A stretch of 64,000 bases of DNA, from NCBI RefSeq assembly GCF_003026215.1, contig NZ_PYOC01000001.1:620001-684000 (forward strand), in the 5' to 3' direction. This DNA is from Photobacterium indicum. GTDB lineage: Bacteria; Pseudomonadota; Gammaproteobacteria; Enterobacterales; Vibrionaceae. This document shows positions 1 through 8,195 of this stretch, in pieces. The translations under genes were made by a program, and so were the position numbers. Numbering within the stretch: position 1 is the stretch's first letter; the number at the start of each line of letters is the position of its first letter. The notes under the pieces were generated by a model. That model was not told where the DNA came from. It did no database searches and saw only the letters and a list, made by a program, of their open reading frames with translations.

Positions 1-629
1 AATCCAGTATCAGTGTATTGGGTAAGGTTGTGCAGTCAAAAGGCAAGCCAAGTAAAGAGGTACGCACTTGTCGGGCTCAGGCTGGTTATATCTTTCAACA
101 ATTTAACTTAGTGAATCGATTGAGTGTGCTGACTAACGTGTTGGTTGGCGCGCTGAGCTCTACGGCTAAGTGGCGCACGTTAACTGGTACGTTCACTGCA
201 GAGCAGCGTTCACGTGCACTGAAAGCGCTAGAGCGTGTTGGCATGGAACAGTATGCAATGCAGCGTGTATCTACGTTATCGGGTGGTCAGCAGCAACGGG
301 TTGCCATTGCGCGCGCGTTGATGCAGGAAGCCAAAATTATCTTTGCAGATGAACCGATTGCATCGCTGGACCCGGAGTCATCTCGTATCGTAATGGAACT
401 GCTTGAAGATATAAATAAGCAAGAAGGTATTCCCGTGATTGTCACATTGCATCAGGTCGATCATGCCTTGAAATACTGTAGCCAAATCGTGGCATTACGT
501 GATGGTAAGGTCTTTTATCAAGGCGCTAGTGAGGGACTGTGTGAACGGAAATTGGCAGAACTGTACGGTGCAAAACCGCAACCCGCACCAGTTATAGCGA
601 TTCAACCTGAGTTAGCCCCATCTTTTTAG
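1..629 (+). CDS. phnC: Phosphonate ABC importer ATP-binding subunit PhnC (5' truncated)
   Basis: ATPase energising phosphonate uptake through PhnD/PhnE at the inner membrane. The frame is open from base 3, so the N-terminal part with the Walker A loop lies outside the window. What remains shows the Q-loop region (GYIFQQFNLVNRLSVL), the ABC signature [15 protein letters not shown], Walker B (IIFADEPIASLDPE) and the switch histidine (VTLHQVD), all very close to enterobacterial PhnC. A TTG at 18 could be read as a start but would leave an ATPase without Walker A, so the gene is called as cut by the window edge. It is the first visible gene of the phn locus; its promoter and any Pho box would be upstream. 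Confidence 0.95.
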   Translation, partial: SSISVLGKVVQSKGKPSKEVRTCRAQAGYIFQQFNLVNRLSVLTNVLVGALSSTAKWRTLTGTFTAEQRSRALKALERVGMEQYAMQRVSTLSGGQQQRVAIARALMQEAKIIFADEPIASLDPESSRIVMELLEDINKQEGIPVIVTLHQVDHALKYCSQIVALRDGKVFYQGASEGLCERKLAELYGAKPQPAPVIAIQPELAPSF

Positions 630-672
630 TCCAAGACCTTAAAGATGATTAGACATTATTTAACGCGATTTA

Positions 673-692
673 ATACCAACTTAGCTTGGTAT
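673..692 (+). promoter_or_regulatory. Intercistronic stem-loop before phnD
   Basis: ATACCAA (673-679) pairs with TTGGTAT (686-692) around a six-base loop, in the 87-bp gap between phnC and phnD and just ahead of the strong phnD ribosome binding site (GGGAAGGGA near 705-713). It could be an mRNA processing or stability element. Seen directly; the function is inferred. Confidence 0.4.
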
Positions 693-716
693 AACAACTA
701 TGCAGGGAAGGGAAAC

Positions 717-1727
717 ATGCTTCGTTCAATCCAGAAAGCGTTAGCCATACTGACTGTTTGTTCTGCGGCGATTAGTTCGTCGACAGTGTTCAGCCAACAA
801 GCTATAGCGAGTGAGATGAAAACCATTAACTTCGGCATCATCACCACCGATGCACAGCAGAATTTACGCCAGCGTTGGCAGCCCATGCTGGATGATTTAA
901 GTGAGGCTTTGGGCGTACCGGTGAAAGCGTATTTTGCCCCTGATTATGCTGGCATTATTCAAGCGATGCGGTTCAAAAAAGTTGATATGGCGTATTACGG
1001 TAACAAGTCAGCAATAGAAGCGGTTGATCGTGCTAATGCCGAAGTGTTTGCACGTTATGTCGGAGATGACGGGCTAGAAGGGTATTACAGCGTATTACTG
1101 GCCAACAGCGCGAATGACAAAATCAACAACTTGCAAGATGTGATCGATCAACGAGCATCACTCAATTTCGGTAATGGTGAACCCAATTCTACGTCGGGTT
1201 TTCTAGTTCCAAACTATTACGCTTTGGCACAAAACCACATTTCAGCCCACGACTTTAAACGCACGGTTGTTGCTGGCCATGCCGCCAACGTAATGGCTGT
1301 GGCGAATAATCAAGTGGATGTGGCGACCAACCACACTATGAACTTGGTTCGTATCAAGAAGAGCAACCCTGAGCTGTACAAAAAACTGAAGGTGATTTGG
1401 CAGTCACAACTGATCCCGTCCGATGTAATGACATGGCGTAAGGATATTCCTGAAGAAACTAAAACGAAAACCCGCGATTTCTTCCTGAGTTATGGCAAAG
1501 ATGGTAACCCGCAAGCACTGAAGAACCTTAAGGGGCTGTCGTGGTCGGGTTTTGCTGCAACGGATAACAATCAACTGTTACCTATCCGCCAAATGGAAGC
1601 ATATAAAAACTTGATTGAAACACAAGATAACCCGCGCTTAGATAATGATGAAAAGCAGAAGCGTATCACTAAAATTCAGCAGGAACTGGATACCTTATCC
1701 CGTCAGATTAATGCTGTGAAAGGGTAA
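717..1727 (+). CDS. phnD: Phosphonate-binding periplasmic protein PhnD
   Basis: Substrate-binding protein that captures phosphonates in the periplasm and hands them to PhnE. The chosen ATG at 717 follows GGGAAGGGA at good spacing and gives 336 residues with a clear signal peptide (MLRSIQKALAILTVCSAA... ending near AIASEMK). The frame extends further upstream to 645, but that extension lacks a signal sequence or ribosome site. The mature part has the family opening INFGIITTDAQQNLRQRW and the ligand-pocket stretch with YYGNKSAIEAVDRA and NSTSGFLVPNYYA, as in PhnD/PtxB-type proteins. The gene is bracketed by two stem-loops, which may help make more of this protein than of the membrane subunits. 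Confidence 0.95.
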   Translation: MLRSIQKALAILTVCSAAISSSTVFSQQAIASEMKTINFGIITTDAQQNLRQRWQPMLDDLSEALGVPVKAYFAPDYAGIIQAMRFKKVDMAYYGNKSAIEAVDRANAEVFARYVGDDGLEGYYSVLLANSANDKINNLQDVIDQRASLNFGNGEPNSTSGFLVPNYYALAQNHISAHDFKRTVVAGHAANVMAVANNQVDVATNHTMNLVRIKKSNPELYKKLKVIWQSQLIPSDVMTWRKDIPEETKTKTRDFFLSYGKDGNPQALKNLKGLSWSGFAATDNNQLLPIRQMEAYKNLIETQDNPRLDNDEKQKRITKIQQELDTLSRQINAVKG

Positions 1728-1738
1728 TTATCACTGTT

Positions 1739-1768
1739 CGGGTTATTCGCCGAATAACCCGTTTGTTT
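1739..1768 (+). terminator. Stem-loop between phnD and phnE (attenuator or stabiliser)
   Basis: CGGGTTATTCG (1739-1749) and CGAATAACCCG (1751-1761) form a near-perfect 10-11 bp stem, followed by TTTGTTT. It looks like a weak intrinsic terminator inside the operon, placed straight after the binding-protein gene. Partial read-through would give a PhnD excess, as known for other binding-protein-dependent operons; that role is inferred. Confidence 0.6.
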
Positions 1769-1788
1769 GACCGTAATAGGATTGAGCC

Positions 1789-2583
1789 ATGTATACGGAA
1801 ACGCAAAAGCAAAAATTCGTACCAGAATCTAAATTATCGCTTAAAAAAGCCGTTTTGGTGGTGGTGGTTTTGTCAGTATTGATGTGGTCATGGCGTGGCG
1901 CAGAAATGGCACCAATGCTATTTCTTGAACACCCTGAAAACATGGTGCAACTACTGAACGATTTCTTTCCACCAGATTTCATTGATTTAGAACTGTATAT
2001 CAGTGAAATGATCGTCACAATTCAAGTCGGAATTTGGGGCACGGTGCTAGCGATTATTCTAGCGGTACCATTCGGCATTTTGAGTGCAGAAAACCTGATG
2101 CCGACGTGGGTAACATTTCCAATGCGTCGCCTAATGGATGGGCTTCGCGCTATTAACGAAATGGTATTCGCGATGCTGTTTGTCGTCGTGGTTGGATTAG
2201 GTCCTTTTGCTGGGGTAATGGCATTGTTTATTCACACCACTGGTGTGCTGGCGAAGCTATTTGCAGAAGCCATAGAAGCCATTGAACCAGGTCCGATTGA
2301 AGGCATTAAAGCCACAGGGGCAAACCCGCTAGAAGTGATTTTATATGGGGTAATTCCACAGGTAATGCCGTTGTGGATATCTTATGCACTATACCGCCTT
2401 GAATCCAATATTCGTTCAGCCACAGTGGTAGGTATGGTTGGGGCTGGTGGTATTGGGGTATTACTTTGGCAGTCTATTTCAGGTTTTCAAATGCAACAGA
2501 CCGCCGCCATTATGTGCATTGTGATTGTGACGGTCAGTATTATTGATTTTATATCGCAAATCATTCGAAAAAAATTCATTTAA
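1789..2583 (+). CDS. phnE: Phosphonate ABC importer permease PhnE
   Basis: Inner-membrane channel of the phosphonate importer, partner of PhnC and PhnD. It has 264 residues with several hydrophobic spans: a first one near residues 20-40, then a block from about 75 to the C-terminus. The EAA-loop region that contacts the ATPase reads [19 protein letters not shown] around residues 162-180, and the C-terminal spans include [14 protein letters not shown], typical of the family. The length matches single-copy PhnE. It is preceded by the 1739-1761 stem-loop and followed by a 77-bp gap holding a candidate PhnF operator. Confidence 0.95.
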   Translation: MYTETQKQKFVPESKLSLKKAVLVVVVLSVLMWSWRGAEMAPMLFLEHPENMVQLLNDFFPPDFIDLELYISEMIVTIQVGIWGTVLAIILAVPFGILSAENLMPTWVTFPMRRLMDGLRAINEMVFAMLFVVVVGLGPFAGVMALFIHTTGVLAKLFAEAIEAIEPGPIEGIKATGANPLEVILYGVIPQVMPLWISYALYRLESNIRSATVVGMVGAGGIGVLLWQSISGFQMQQTAAIMCIVIVTVSIIDFISQIIRKKFI

Positions 2584-2627
2584 ATTTCATTTAATTGTTC
2601 TACAAAAATAAAAAAATTACGTTTACA

Positions 2628-2637
2628 TGTCTAGATA
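2628..2637 (+). promoter_or_regulatory. Candidate PhnF (HutC-type GntR) operator
   Basis: TGTCTAGATA at 2628-2637 contains GTCTAGAT, which matches seven of eight positions of the half-conserved HutC-subfamily GntR operator GTMTAKAC. It sits 24 bp before the phnF start and a little downstream of a weak promoter-like pair (TTGTTC 2595-2600, TACGTT 2618-2623), a position suited to repression. A related TGTCTAGA lies before phnM. The match is seen; binding is inferred. Confidence 0.4.
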
Positions 2638-2660
2638 AGTTAAATCGTTAAAGGAATAAC

Positions 2661-3356
2661 ATGCCTGTTTATTTAGATATTGCCACGCAATTAGATAATG
2701 ACGTTCGTAATAAATACCAAGCTGGTGACTATTTACCGTCTGAATCACAATTAGCACTGCGTTTTAATGTGAACCGACATACGGTACGTCGCGCTATTGA
2801 TGAATTGGTGGCGACAGGTATGGTGCAGCGCCATCAAGGGAAAGGCAATATGGTGCTTCGTCAGCCTCATGATTACTATTTACATGCAGGGGCACACTTT
2901 ACAGGAAACCTGTTAGAACAAGGCTCGCTGCCTAGAAGTGAGGTGTTACAAGCTCGGGTTATTATTGCCAATAGCAAGATTGCTGAACGCTTGAATAAGC
3001 CAGCAGAAAGTAAAGTTATTCATATTCGCACGTTTAGAAAAATAGACGGTATTCCGCGTACTGTGATTGATCATTATTTATCAGATACGACGTGGTGGGT
3101 GGTATTAAAATATTTTAATACCGGATCATTACATCAGTTTATTAATAAAGAATTGAATATTGAATTACAGCGTAAAAATACACGTTTGCGTGCACAAATG
3201 CCGACGAATGAAGATTGCCGGTTATTACAGATTAATTCCAATATTCCTATTTTAAAAATTAAAACCACCAATGTCATTAAAGGAACAAATATTGTGGCGG
3301 AATATTCCAGCTCGAATACACGTTCCGATGTCATTGAATTAGTCATGGAGCATTAA
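2661..3356 (+). CDS. phnF: GntR/HutC-family phosphonate regulator PhnF
   Basis: Transcription factor with an N-terminal winged helix (residues about 1-70; YLPSESQLALRFNVNRHTVR is the recognition part) and a C-terminal UTRA effector domain (about 90-231) ending ELVMEH like the E. coli protein. It is 231 residues; ATG 2661 follows AAGGAATAAC. As in E. coli it lies between phnE and phnG, and its stop codon abuts the phnG start with no spacer, so regulator and C-P lyase core are co-transcribed. The candidate operator just upstream suggests autoregulation of phnF and the genes behind it. The effector ligand is unknown from sequence. Confidence 0.92.
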   Translation: MPVYLDIATQLDNDVRNKYQAGDYLPSESQLALRFNVNRHTVRRAIDELVATGMVQRHQGKGNMVLRQPHDYYLHAGAHFTGNLLEQGSLPRSEVLQARVIIANSKIAERLNKPAESKVIHIRTFRKIDGIPRTVIDHYLSDTTWWVVLKYFNTGSLHQFINKELNIELQRKNTRLRAQMPTNEDCRLLQINSNIPILKIKTTNVIKGTNIVAEYSSSNTRSDVIELVMEH

Positions 3357-3806
3357 ATGGACGCTTCTCAGCAGAGAAAAACATGGATGTCGGTATTAGC
3401 CCGAGCGGCTTTTTCTGACCTTCAAACACAGTGGGCAACATTGGATTTACCGTTGCCTATATTTCAAGTGATTCGCCCAGCCGAAATTGGTTTAGCTCAA
3501 GTCAGAGCACGCATGGGAGGAGGCGGGCGGCAGTTCAATATGGGGGATGTCACCCTAACACGTGCTGTTGTGAAATTAGATAGCGGTGAAATGGGGTACA
3601 GCTATTTGCAAGGTCGCAATAAACAGCATGCTGAATTAGCTGCAGTCATTGACGGCTTAATGCAAACCTCTGAATACCAAGCGCGCTTAACACGTGAATT
3701 GATCACGCCATTAGCGGCATTAAAAGCGGAGCAAGAGCAGTTACGTCAACAACAAGTGGCGAGCAGCAAAGTTGATTTCTTTACGCTGGTTCGTGGTGAA
3801 GATTAA
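3357..3806 (+). CDS. phnG: C-P lyase complex subunit PhnG
   Basis: Subunit of the PhnGHIJ core complex, which with PhnI replaces adenine of ATP by the phosphonate to make ribose-1-phosphonate 5-triphosphate. It has 149 residues and begins directly after the phnF stop. Recognisable PhnG features are WMSVLARA near the N-terminus, the segment IGLAQVRARMGGGGRQFNMGDVTLTRA split around residues 40-68, and GYSYLQGR near 82-89. The C-terminal third is charged and probably helical. Translation is probably coupled to phnF. Identity is by resemblance and position. Confidence 0.93.
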   Translation: MDASQQRKTWMSVLARAAFSDLQTQWATLDLPLPIFQVIRPAEIGLAQVRARMGGGGRQFNMGDVTLTRAVVKLDSGEMGYSYLQGRNKQHAELAAVIDGLMQTSEYQARLTRELITPLAALKAEQEQLRQQQVASSKVDFFTLVRGED

Positions 3807-3845
3807 GCCTGAATTTCAGTGCATTTAAAGAAAGGGACAATACCC

Positions 3846-4490
3846 ATGAGTATGATTTCACCAGCATTTAGTGATGCGGTGCACGATAGTCAAATTTGTT
3901 TTCGTCGTTTATTAAAAGCCATGTCAGAGCCTGGCGAATGCGTAGAGCTTGATCGAAGCCATGATTACAATAAGGACCCCGAAAATGGCAATGGTTTTGG
4001 CATCATGATGAGTGCCTGCAGCCAAACCTTATTGACGCTAGCAGATAACAGCACACCGTTGTGGCTATCACCGAGTTTTATTCAAGACAAAGCAGTAATA
4101 GATAATCTGACGTTTCATATTGGCGCTCCGATTACGCAGACTGCAGACAGTGCAGCGTTTGCAGCAGTGTCGTACCAAGATAGCGCAACAACGCCGTGGC
4201 TAACCTTGCCGCTGTGTATCGGTAATGAAGAATACCCTGATCGCAGCACGACCGTGATTGTCGAAACCGACAGTTTGTCCTGTGGGGTTACGTTGACATT
4301 GACTGGTCCGGGTATTGAGCAAGCTAGAGATATTCATTTAGGTCAGCTTCCTGATGACTTGTTGAACTTGTTATTACAACGCCAACACTTGCCGAGTTTT
4401 CCATTGGGATTGGATTTTATTTTTGTGAGCGGTCAACACGTTATTGCCATCCCTCGTTCAACGTTGCTGGAGATCAGCCCATGTATGTAG
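3846..4490 (+). CDS. phnH: C-P lyase complex subunit PhnH
   Basis: PhnH belongs to the C-P lyase core and has a fold related to PLP transferases without PLP. The start is taken as ATG 3846 (214 residues, MSMISPAF) behind AAGGGACAA; an in-frame ATG at 3852 and an upstream GTG at 3819 are less likely. Family-like segments are ICFRRLLKAMSEPGE near the N-terminus, LLTLADNSTPLWLS in the middle, LTLTGPGIE, and FPLGLDFIFVSG near the C-terminus with the conserved AIPR. The 3' end overlaps phnI by ten bases, so their translation is probably coupled. Confidence 0.93.
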   Translation: MSMISPAFSDAVHDSQICFRRLLKAMSEPGECVELDRSHDYNKDPENGNGFGIMMSACSQTLLTLADNSTPLWLSPSFIQDKAVIDNLTFHIGAPITQTADSAAFAAVSYQDSATTPWLTLPLCIGNEEYPDRSTTVIVETDSLSCGVTLTLTGPGIEQARDIHLGQLPDDLLNLLLQRQHLPSFPLGLDFIFVSGQHVIAIPRSTLLEISPCM

Positions 4491-5635
4491 CAGTGAAAGG
4501 TGGTGAGAAAGCGATCAGTGCCGCTCACCAATTACAAGCCGATAAACGCCGTGGTGATAAAGCATTACCTGCATTGTCTGTGGCACAAATCAGTCAACAG
4601 TTAGCAGGATCTGTCGATCGCGTAATGACTGAAGGAGGGATCTACGATAAAGAATTGGCCGCTCTTGCGATTAAACAAGCCGCTGGCGATTTGGTTGAAG
4701 CGATCTTTTTACTTCGAGCTTACCGAACAACCTTGCCACGCTTGGCAACAACGCAACCGGTGAATACCTCGGCAATGCGTATTGAACGTCGTATTTCCGC
4801 GACCTATAAAGATTTACCTGGTGGTCAGGTATTAGGTCCAACGTACGATTACACCCACCGATTGCTGGACTTTTCGTTACTTGCAGAAGGCAATGAGGCT
4901 ACTGCGAGTCGTTCTGAAACAGCAACGCAGGCTGTTCATGCTCGTATTACAGAGCAGGTTGCGAGCGGTGCAGCGTTAGTAAAGGAAGCTGAACCAGAAG
5001 TATGCCCACAAGTGCTGGGGATCTTAGAAAAACTCGACATGATGCTGGTGGAAGAAGATAACCTGCAAGTACCTGAAGATATTACGCTCGAACCTGTTAA
5101 TTATCCGTGTGATCGATCTGCTCGTTTGCAGCAATTAGTGCGTGGTGATGAAGGTTTCTTGTTGGCGTTGGGATATTCCACTCAACGTGGTTATGGACGT
5201 AACCACCCCTTTGCTGGCGAGATTCGCTCAGGGCAGGTTACGCTGTCACTTCTTCCTGAAGAACTAGGCTTTGAAATAGAGATTGGTGACATTGAACTGA
5301 CGGAATGCCAGATGATTAATGGCTTTGTCGGTGATAAAGCGGTGAAACCTAAATTAACCCGAGGTTACGGTCTTACGTTTGGTTTCAATGAGCGCAAGTC
5401 TATGTCGATGGCACTGTTAGATCGTGCTTTACAAGCACCAGAATTTAACGAAGCGGTTGATAGCCCAGCACAAGATGAAGAGTTCGTATTAGCACATGCC
5501 GATAACGTCGAAGCGGCTGGCTTTGTTTCTCACTTGAAGCTACCACATTACGTCGATTTCCAAGCTGAATTAGAGTTACTGCGCAAGATGCACAAAGAGC
5601 ATGACGACATGACTCAAGACAGTGAGGGCAAATAA
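4481..5635 (+). CDS. phnI: C-P lyase complex subunit PhnI (nucleosidase-type core enzyme)
   Basis: Catalytic subunit that attacks the nucleoside bond of ATP; with PhnG, H and L it loads the phosphonate on to the ribose C1. It has 384 residues starting at ATG 4481 inside the end of phnH. Characteristic stretches are MYVAVKGGEKAI at the start, RRISATYKDLPGGQVLGPTY (about residues 104-123), YSTQRGYGRNHPFAGEIR (about 233-250) and the late VSHLKLPHYVDFQAELELL. It is close in length to the E. coli protein (354) with small insertions near residues 140-165. Its stop touches the phnJ start. Confidence 0.94.
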   Translation: MYVAVKGGEKAISAAHQLQADKRRGDKALPALSVAQISQQLAGSVDRVMTEGGIYDKELAALAIKQAAGDLVEAIFLLRAYRTTLPRLATTQPVNTSAMRIERRISATYKDLPGGQVLGPTYDYTHRLLDFSLLAEGNEATASRSETATQAVHARITEQVASGAALVKEAEPEVCPQVLGILEKLDMMLVEEDNLQVPEDITLEPVNYPCDRSARLQQLVRGDEGFLLALGYSTQRGYGRNHPFAGEIRSGQVTLSLLPEELGFEIEIGDIELTECQMINGFVGDKAVKPKLTRGYGLTFGFNERKSMSMALLDRALQAPEFNEAVDSPAQDEEFVLAHADNVEAAGFVSHLKLPHYVDFQAELELLRKMHKEHDDMTQDSEGK

Positions 5636-6538
5636 ATGAGCCAAGTAATTAATGCATCATCAACATGTCAAAGTGATGATTCAAATACCGATTCCTGCAC
5701 TGATTACAATACAGGTTACAACTACGGTTATTTGGATGAGCAAACCAAGCGGATGATTCGCCGTTCATTATTAAAAGCGGTCGCGATTCCAGGATACCAA
5801 GTACCGTTCGGTGGCCGTGAAATGCCAATGCCGTACGGTTGGGGAACGGGTGGGGTCCAACTAACCGCTGCCATTCTGGGTCAAGCAGATACCCTAAAAG
5901 TGATCGACCAAGGCGCGGATGACACGACTAATGCTGTCTCGATCCGCGAGTTTTTCAAAACGGTAGCGGATGCCCGTACTACTGAACGCACGGTAGATGC
6001 GACAGTGATTCAAACCCGTCACCGTATTCCAGAGGTATTACTGAAAAAAGATCAGATCCTCGTCTATCAAGTACCGATCCCAGAGCCATTGCGCTTTATC
6101 GAGCCACGTGAAACAGAAACTCGGAAAATGCACGCCCTACAAGAGTACGGCATTATGCATGTGAAATTGTATGAAGACATTGCGCGCTTTGGTCATATCG
6201 CAACTGCATATGCTTACCCCGTACGTGTGAATGATCGTTACATTATGGATCCTTCTCCTATTCCAAAATTTGATAACCCTAAAATGGACAACATGCCTGC
6301 GCTGCAATTGTTTGGTGCTGGGCGTGAGAAACGTATTTATGCCATTCCGCCGTTCACCAAGGTACGTAGTTTAGATTTTGAGGATCACCCTTTTGAAATC
6401 CAGCAGTGGGATGAACCCTGTAGCATTTGTGGGGCGACCAATACCTTCCTAGATGAAGTGGTCACCGATGATGAAGGTAATCGCATGTTCGTGTGTTCAG
6501 ACACGGACTACTGTGGCTCGCAAGGGGAAAGCGCATGA
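5636..6538 (+). CDS. phnJ: Radical SAM C-P lyase PhnJ
   Basis: The enzyme that breaks the carbon-phosphorus bond: a [4Fe-4S] radical S-adenosylmethionine protein turning ribose-1-phosphonate 5-phosphate into the 1,2-cyclic phosphate and the alkane. It has 300 residues. The C-terminal cysteines C262, C265, C287 and C293 have the spacing CX2CX21CX5C, identical to that of E. coli PhnJ, where the last is the thiyl-radical cysteine. The N-terminal half carries the PhnJ-type segments GREMPMPYGWGTGGVQLT and IPEVLLKKDQILVYQVPIPE. The first 25 or so residues are polar, S/N/T rich and longer than in E. coli. Stop overlaps the phnK start by ATGA. Confidence 0.96.
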   Translation: MSQVINASSTCQSDDSNTDSCTDYNTGYNYGYLDEQTKRMIRRSLLKAVAIPGYQVPFGGREMPMPYGWGTGGVQLTAAILGQADTLKVIDQGADDTTNAVSIREFFKTVADARTTERTVDATVIQTRHRIPEVLLKKDQILVYQVPIPEPLRFIEPRETETRKMHALQEYGIMHVKLYEDIARFGHIATAYAYPVRVNDRYIMDPSPIPKFDNPKMDNMPALQLFGAGREKRIYAIPPFTKVRSLDFEDHPFEIQQWDEPCSICGATNTFLDEVVTDDEGNRMFVCSDTDYCGSQGESA

Positions 6539-7368
6539 ATACGTCAACGCAACAAGCACTAATTGCCACGACTTCAGATGATGAACAGCCACTATTGTCG
6601 GTGAAAAACCTCACTAAATTGTATGCGCCGGGTAAAGGTTTTTCGCAAGTGTCATTTGATTTATACCCAGGTGAAGTATTGGGCATTGTTGGGGAATCGG
6701 GATCAGGTAAGAGTACCTTACTACAGGCTATTTCAGGGCGCTTACAGCCTGATGGCGGTGAAGTGTTGTACCTACGAGGGGATACCGACACCCAATGCCA
6801 ACAGGTTGAAGAATTGTATGCGATGGCGGAAAGTCAGCGCCGTCATTTACTACGCACAGAATGGGGGGTGGTACACCAACACCCAATGGACGGCTTGCGT
6901 GGTCGCGTTTCTGCTGGGGGCAATATTGGTGAGCGTTTAATGGCGGTTGGCCAACGTAATTACAGTGAAATCCGCGAGCAATCTGCAACATGGCTAGCCG
7001 ATGTTGAAATTCCGGTCGAGCGGATTGATGACATGCCGACGACATTTTCTGGCGGTATGCAGCAGCGATTGCAGATCGCCCGTAATTTAGTCACGCACCC
7101 GAAGCTAATCTTTATGGATGAACCGACGGGGGGCTTGGATGTTTCAGTGCAGGCAAAGCTGCTGGATCGATTACGTCAGTTAGTAACTGAGCTGGATTTG
7201 GCAGTGATTATCGTGACTCACGATCTGGCTGTTGCGCGTTTGTTGGCGCACCGTTTAATGGTGATGAAACACAGTGAAGTGGTCGAAACTGGGCTGACCG
7301 ATCAAGTGTTGGATGATCCACAACATCCGTATACCCAGCTACTTGTATCGTCAGTGTTGCAGAACTAA
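6535..7368 (+). CDS. phnK: C-P lyase ABC-type ATPase PhnK
   Basis: ABC ATPase that docks on the PhnGHIJ core; it is not a transporter subunit. The start is ATG 6535, in a four-base overlap with phnJ (277 residues). Walker A is GESGSGKST, the Q-loop region VVHQHPMDGLRG, the signature FSGGMQQRLQIARNL, Walker B LIFMDEPTGGLDVS, followed by VTHDLAVARLLAHRLMVMK. The mid-region around residues 75-100 (LRGDTDTQCQQVEELYAM) fits the PhnK insertion. An N-terminal tail of about 18 polar residues precedes the first strand. It is followed after 12 bases by the second ABC protein phnL, the usual pair. Confidence 0.95.
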   Translation: MNTSTQQALIATTSDDEQPLLSVKNLTKLYAPGKGFSQVSFDLYPGEVLGIVGESGSGKSTLLQAISGRLQPDGGEVLYLRGDTDTQCQQVEELYAMAESQRRHLLRTEWGVVHQHPMDGLRGRVSAGGNIGERLMAVGQRNYSEIREQSATWLADVEIPVERIDDMPTTFSGGMQQRLQIARNLVTHPKLIFMDEPTGGLDVSVQAKLLDRLRQLVTELDLAVIIVTHDLAVARLLAHRLMVMKHSEVVETGLTDQVLDDPQHPYTQLLVSSVLQN

Positions 7369-7380
7369 TAAGGATATCTC

Positions 7381-8100
7381 ATGACTTCAATGGTTAACGT
7401 TTCAAATGTCAGTAAAACCTTTGTTTTGCATAATCAAAATGGCATGTCACTCCCTGTATTAACTCAGGCCAATTTATCCGTATCGCAAGGTGAATGTGTG
7501 GTGTTACATGGTCACTCCGGCTCGGGTAAATCGACCTTGTTACGCGCCTTATACAGTAACTATCTGGTTGATCAAGGCAGTATCGAAATATTGCACCATG
7601 GTCATTGGGTCGATTTAGCACAAGCTACACCGCGTGAGGTGTTGAATGTGCGCCGTGACACCATTGGTTGGGTGAGTCAGTTCCTACGTGTGATCCCCCG
7701 CATTAGTGCATTAGAAGTGGTGATGCAGCCAATGATTGAACGAGGCGGATGCCGCAAGGCTGCGGAAGTGAAAGCAACTTCATTGCTGGCGCGTTTGAAT
7801 GTACCAGAACACCTTTGGCACCTTGCACCTGCAACATTTTCGGGTGGTGAGCAGCAACGTGTCAATATTGCCCGAGGCTTTATTGTGGATTATCCCGTGT
7901 TATTGCTTGATGAACCCACAGCGTCGTTAGACACCGAAAACAGTGCGGTAGTGGTCAGTTTGATCAATGAAGCCAAACAACGTGGTGCTGCAATCGTTGG
8001 TATTTTTCATGATGAAGATGTACGGGAGCAAGTGGCAGATCGTTTATATGCCATGCAACCAGTGAATACGGCAACGGAACTGCAATCTCAGTGCGCTTAA
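7381..8100 (+). CDS. phnL: C-P lyase ABC-type ATPase PhnL
   Basis: Second ABC ATPase of the C-P lyase, needed with PhnG, H and I for the nucleophilic loading step. It has 239 residues with Walker [11 protein letters not shown]-loop region [20 protein letters not shown] (family-typical), signature [15 protein letters not shown], Walker [12 protein letters not shown] and a late switch histidine in [16 protein letters not shown]. The replacement of the usual THD by FHDED is characteristic of PhnL. ATG 7381 follows AAGGATATCTC. After its stop comes the longest gap within the core locus (95 bp), with repeats that may regulate phnM onward. Confidence 0.95.
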   Translation: MTSMVNVSNVSKTFVLHNQNGMSLPVLTQANLSVSQGECVVLHGHSGSGKSTLLRALYSNYLVDQGSIEILHHGHWVDLAQATPREVLNVRRDTIGWVSQFLRVIPRISALEVVMQPMIERGGCRKAAEVKATSLLARLNVPEHLWHLAPATFSGGEQQRVNIARGFIVDYPVLLLDEPTASLDTENSAVVVSLINEAKQRGAAIVGIFHDEDVREQVADRLYAMQPVNTATELQSQCA

Positions 8101-8106
8101 TTTAAT

Positions 8107-8140
8107 TGTCTAGAACTGAAGCTTAATCTTGAAGCTTAAT
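8107..8140 (+). promoter_or_regulatory. Possible second PhnF site and 11-bp tandem repeat before phnM
   Basis: TGTCTAGA at 8107-8114 repeats the core of the candidate operator ahead of phnF. Directly after it TGAAGCTTAAT occurs twice, at 8117-8127 and 8130-8140, with a 13-bp period. The 95-bp gap between phnL and phnM could hold an internal promoter or control element for phnM-phnN-phnP. The repeats are seen; the role is inferred. Confidence 0.35.
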
Positions 8141-8195
8141 AAAGACAGGCAAAGCGTTATCAATAAGCCAACGGTGTGAAATAAAGGATGACAGA

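Noticed and set aside
2617-8116. All TCTAGA hexamers in the window as PhnF sites
   Set aside because: TCTAGA also occurs at about 14511, 16127, 17576, 34131 and 34273 in unrelated places, so only the two in phn gaps with extended similarity were kept.
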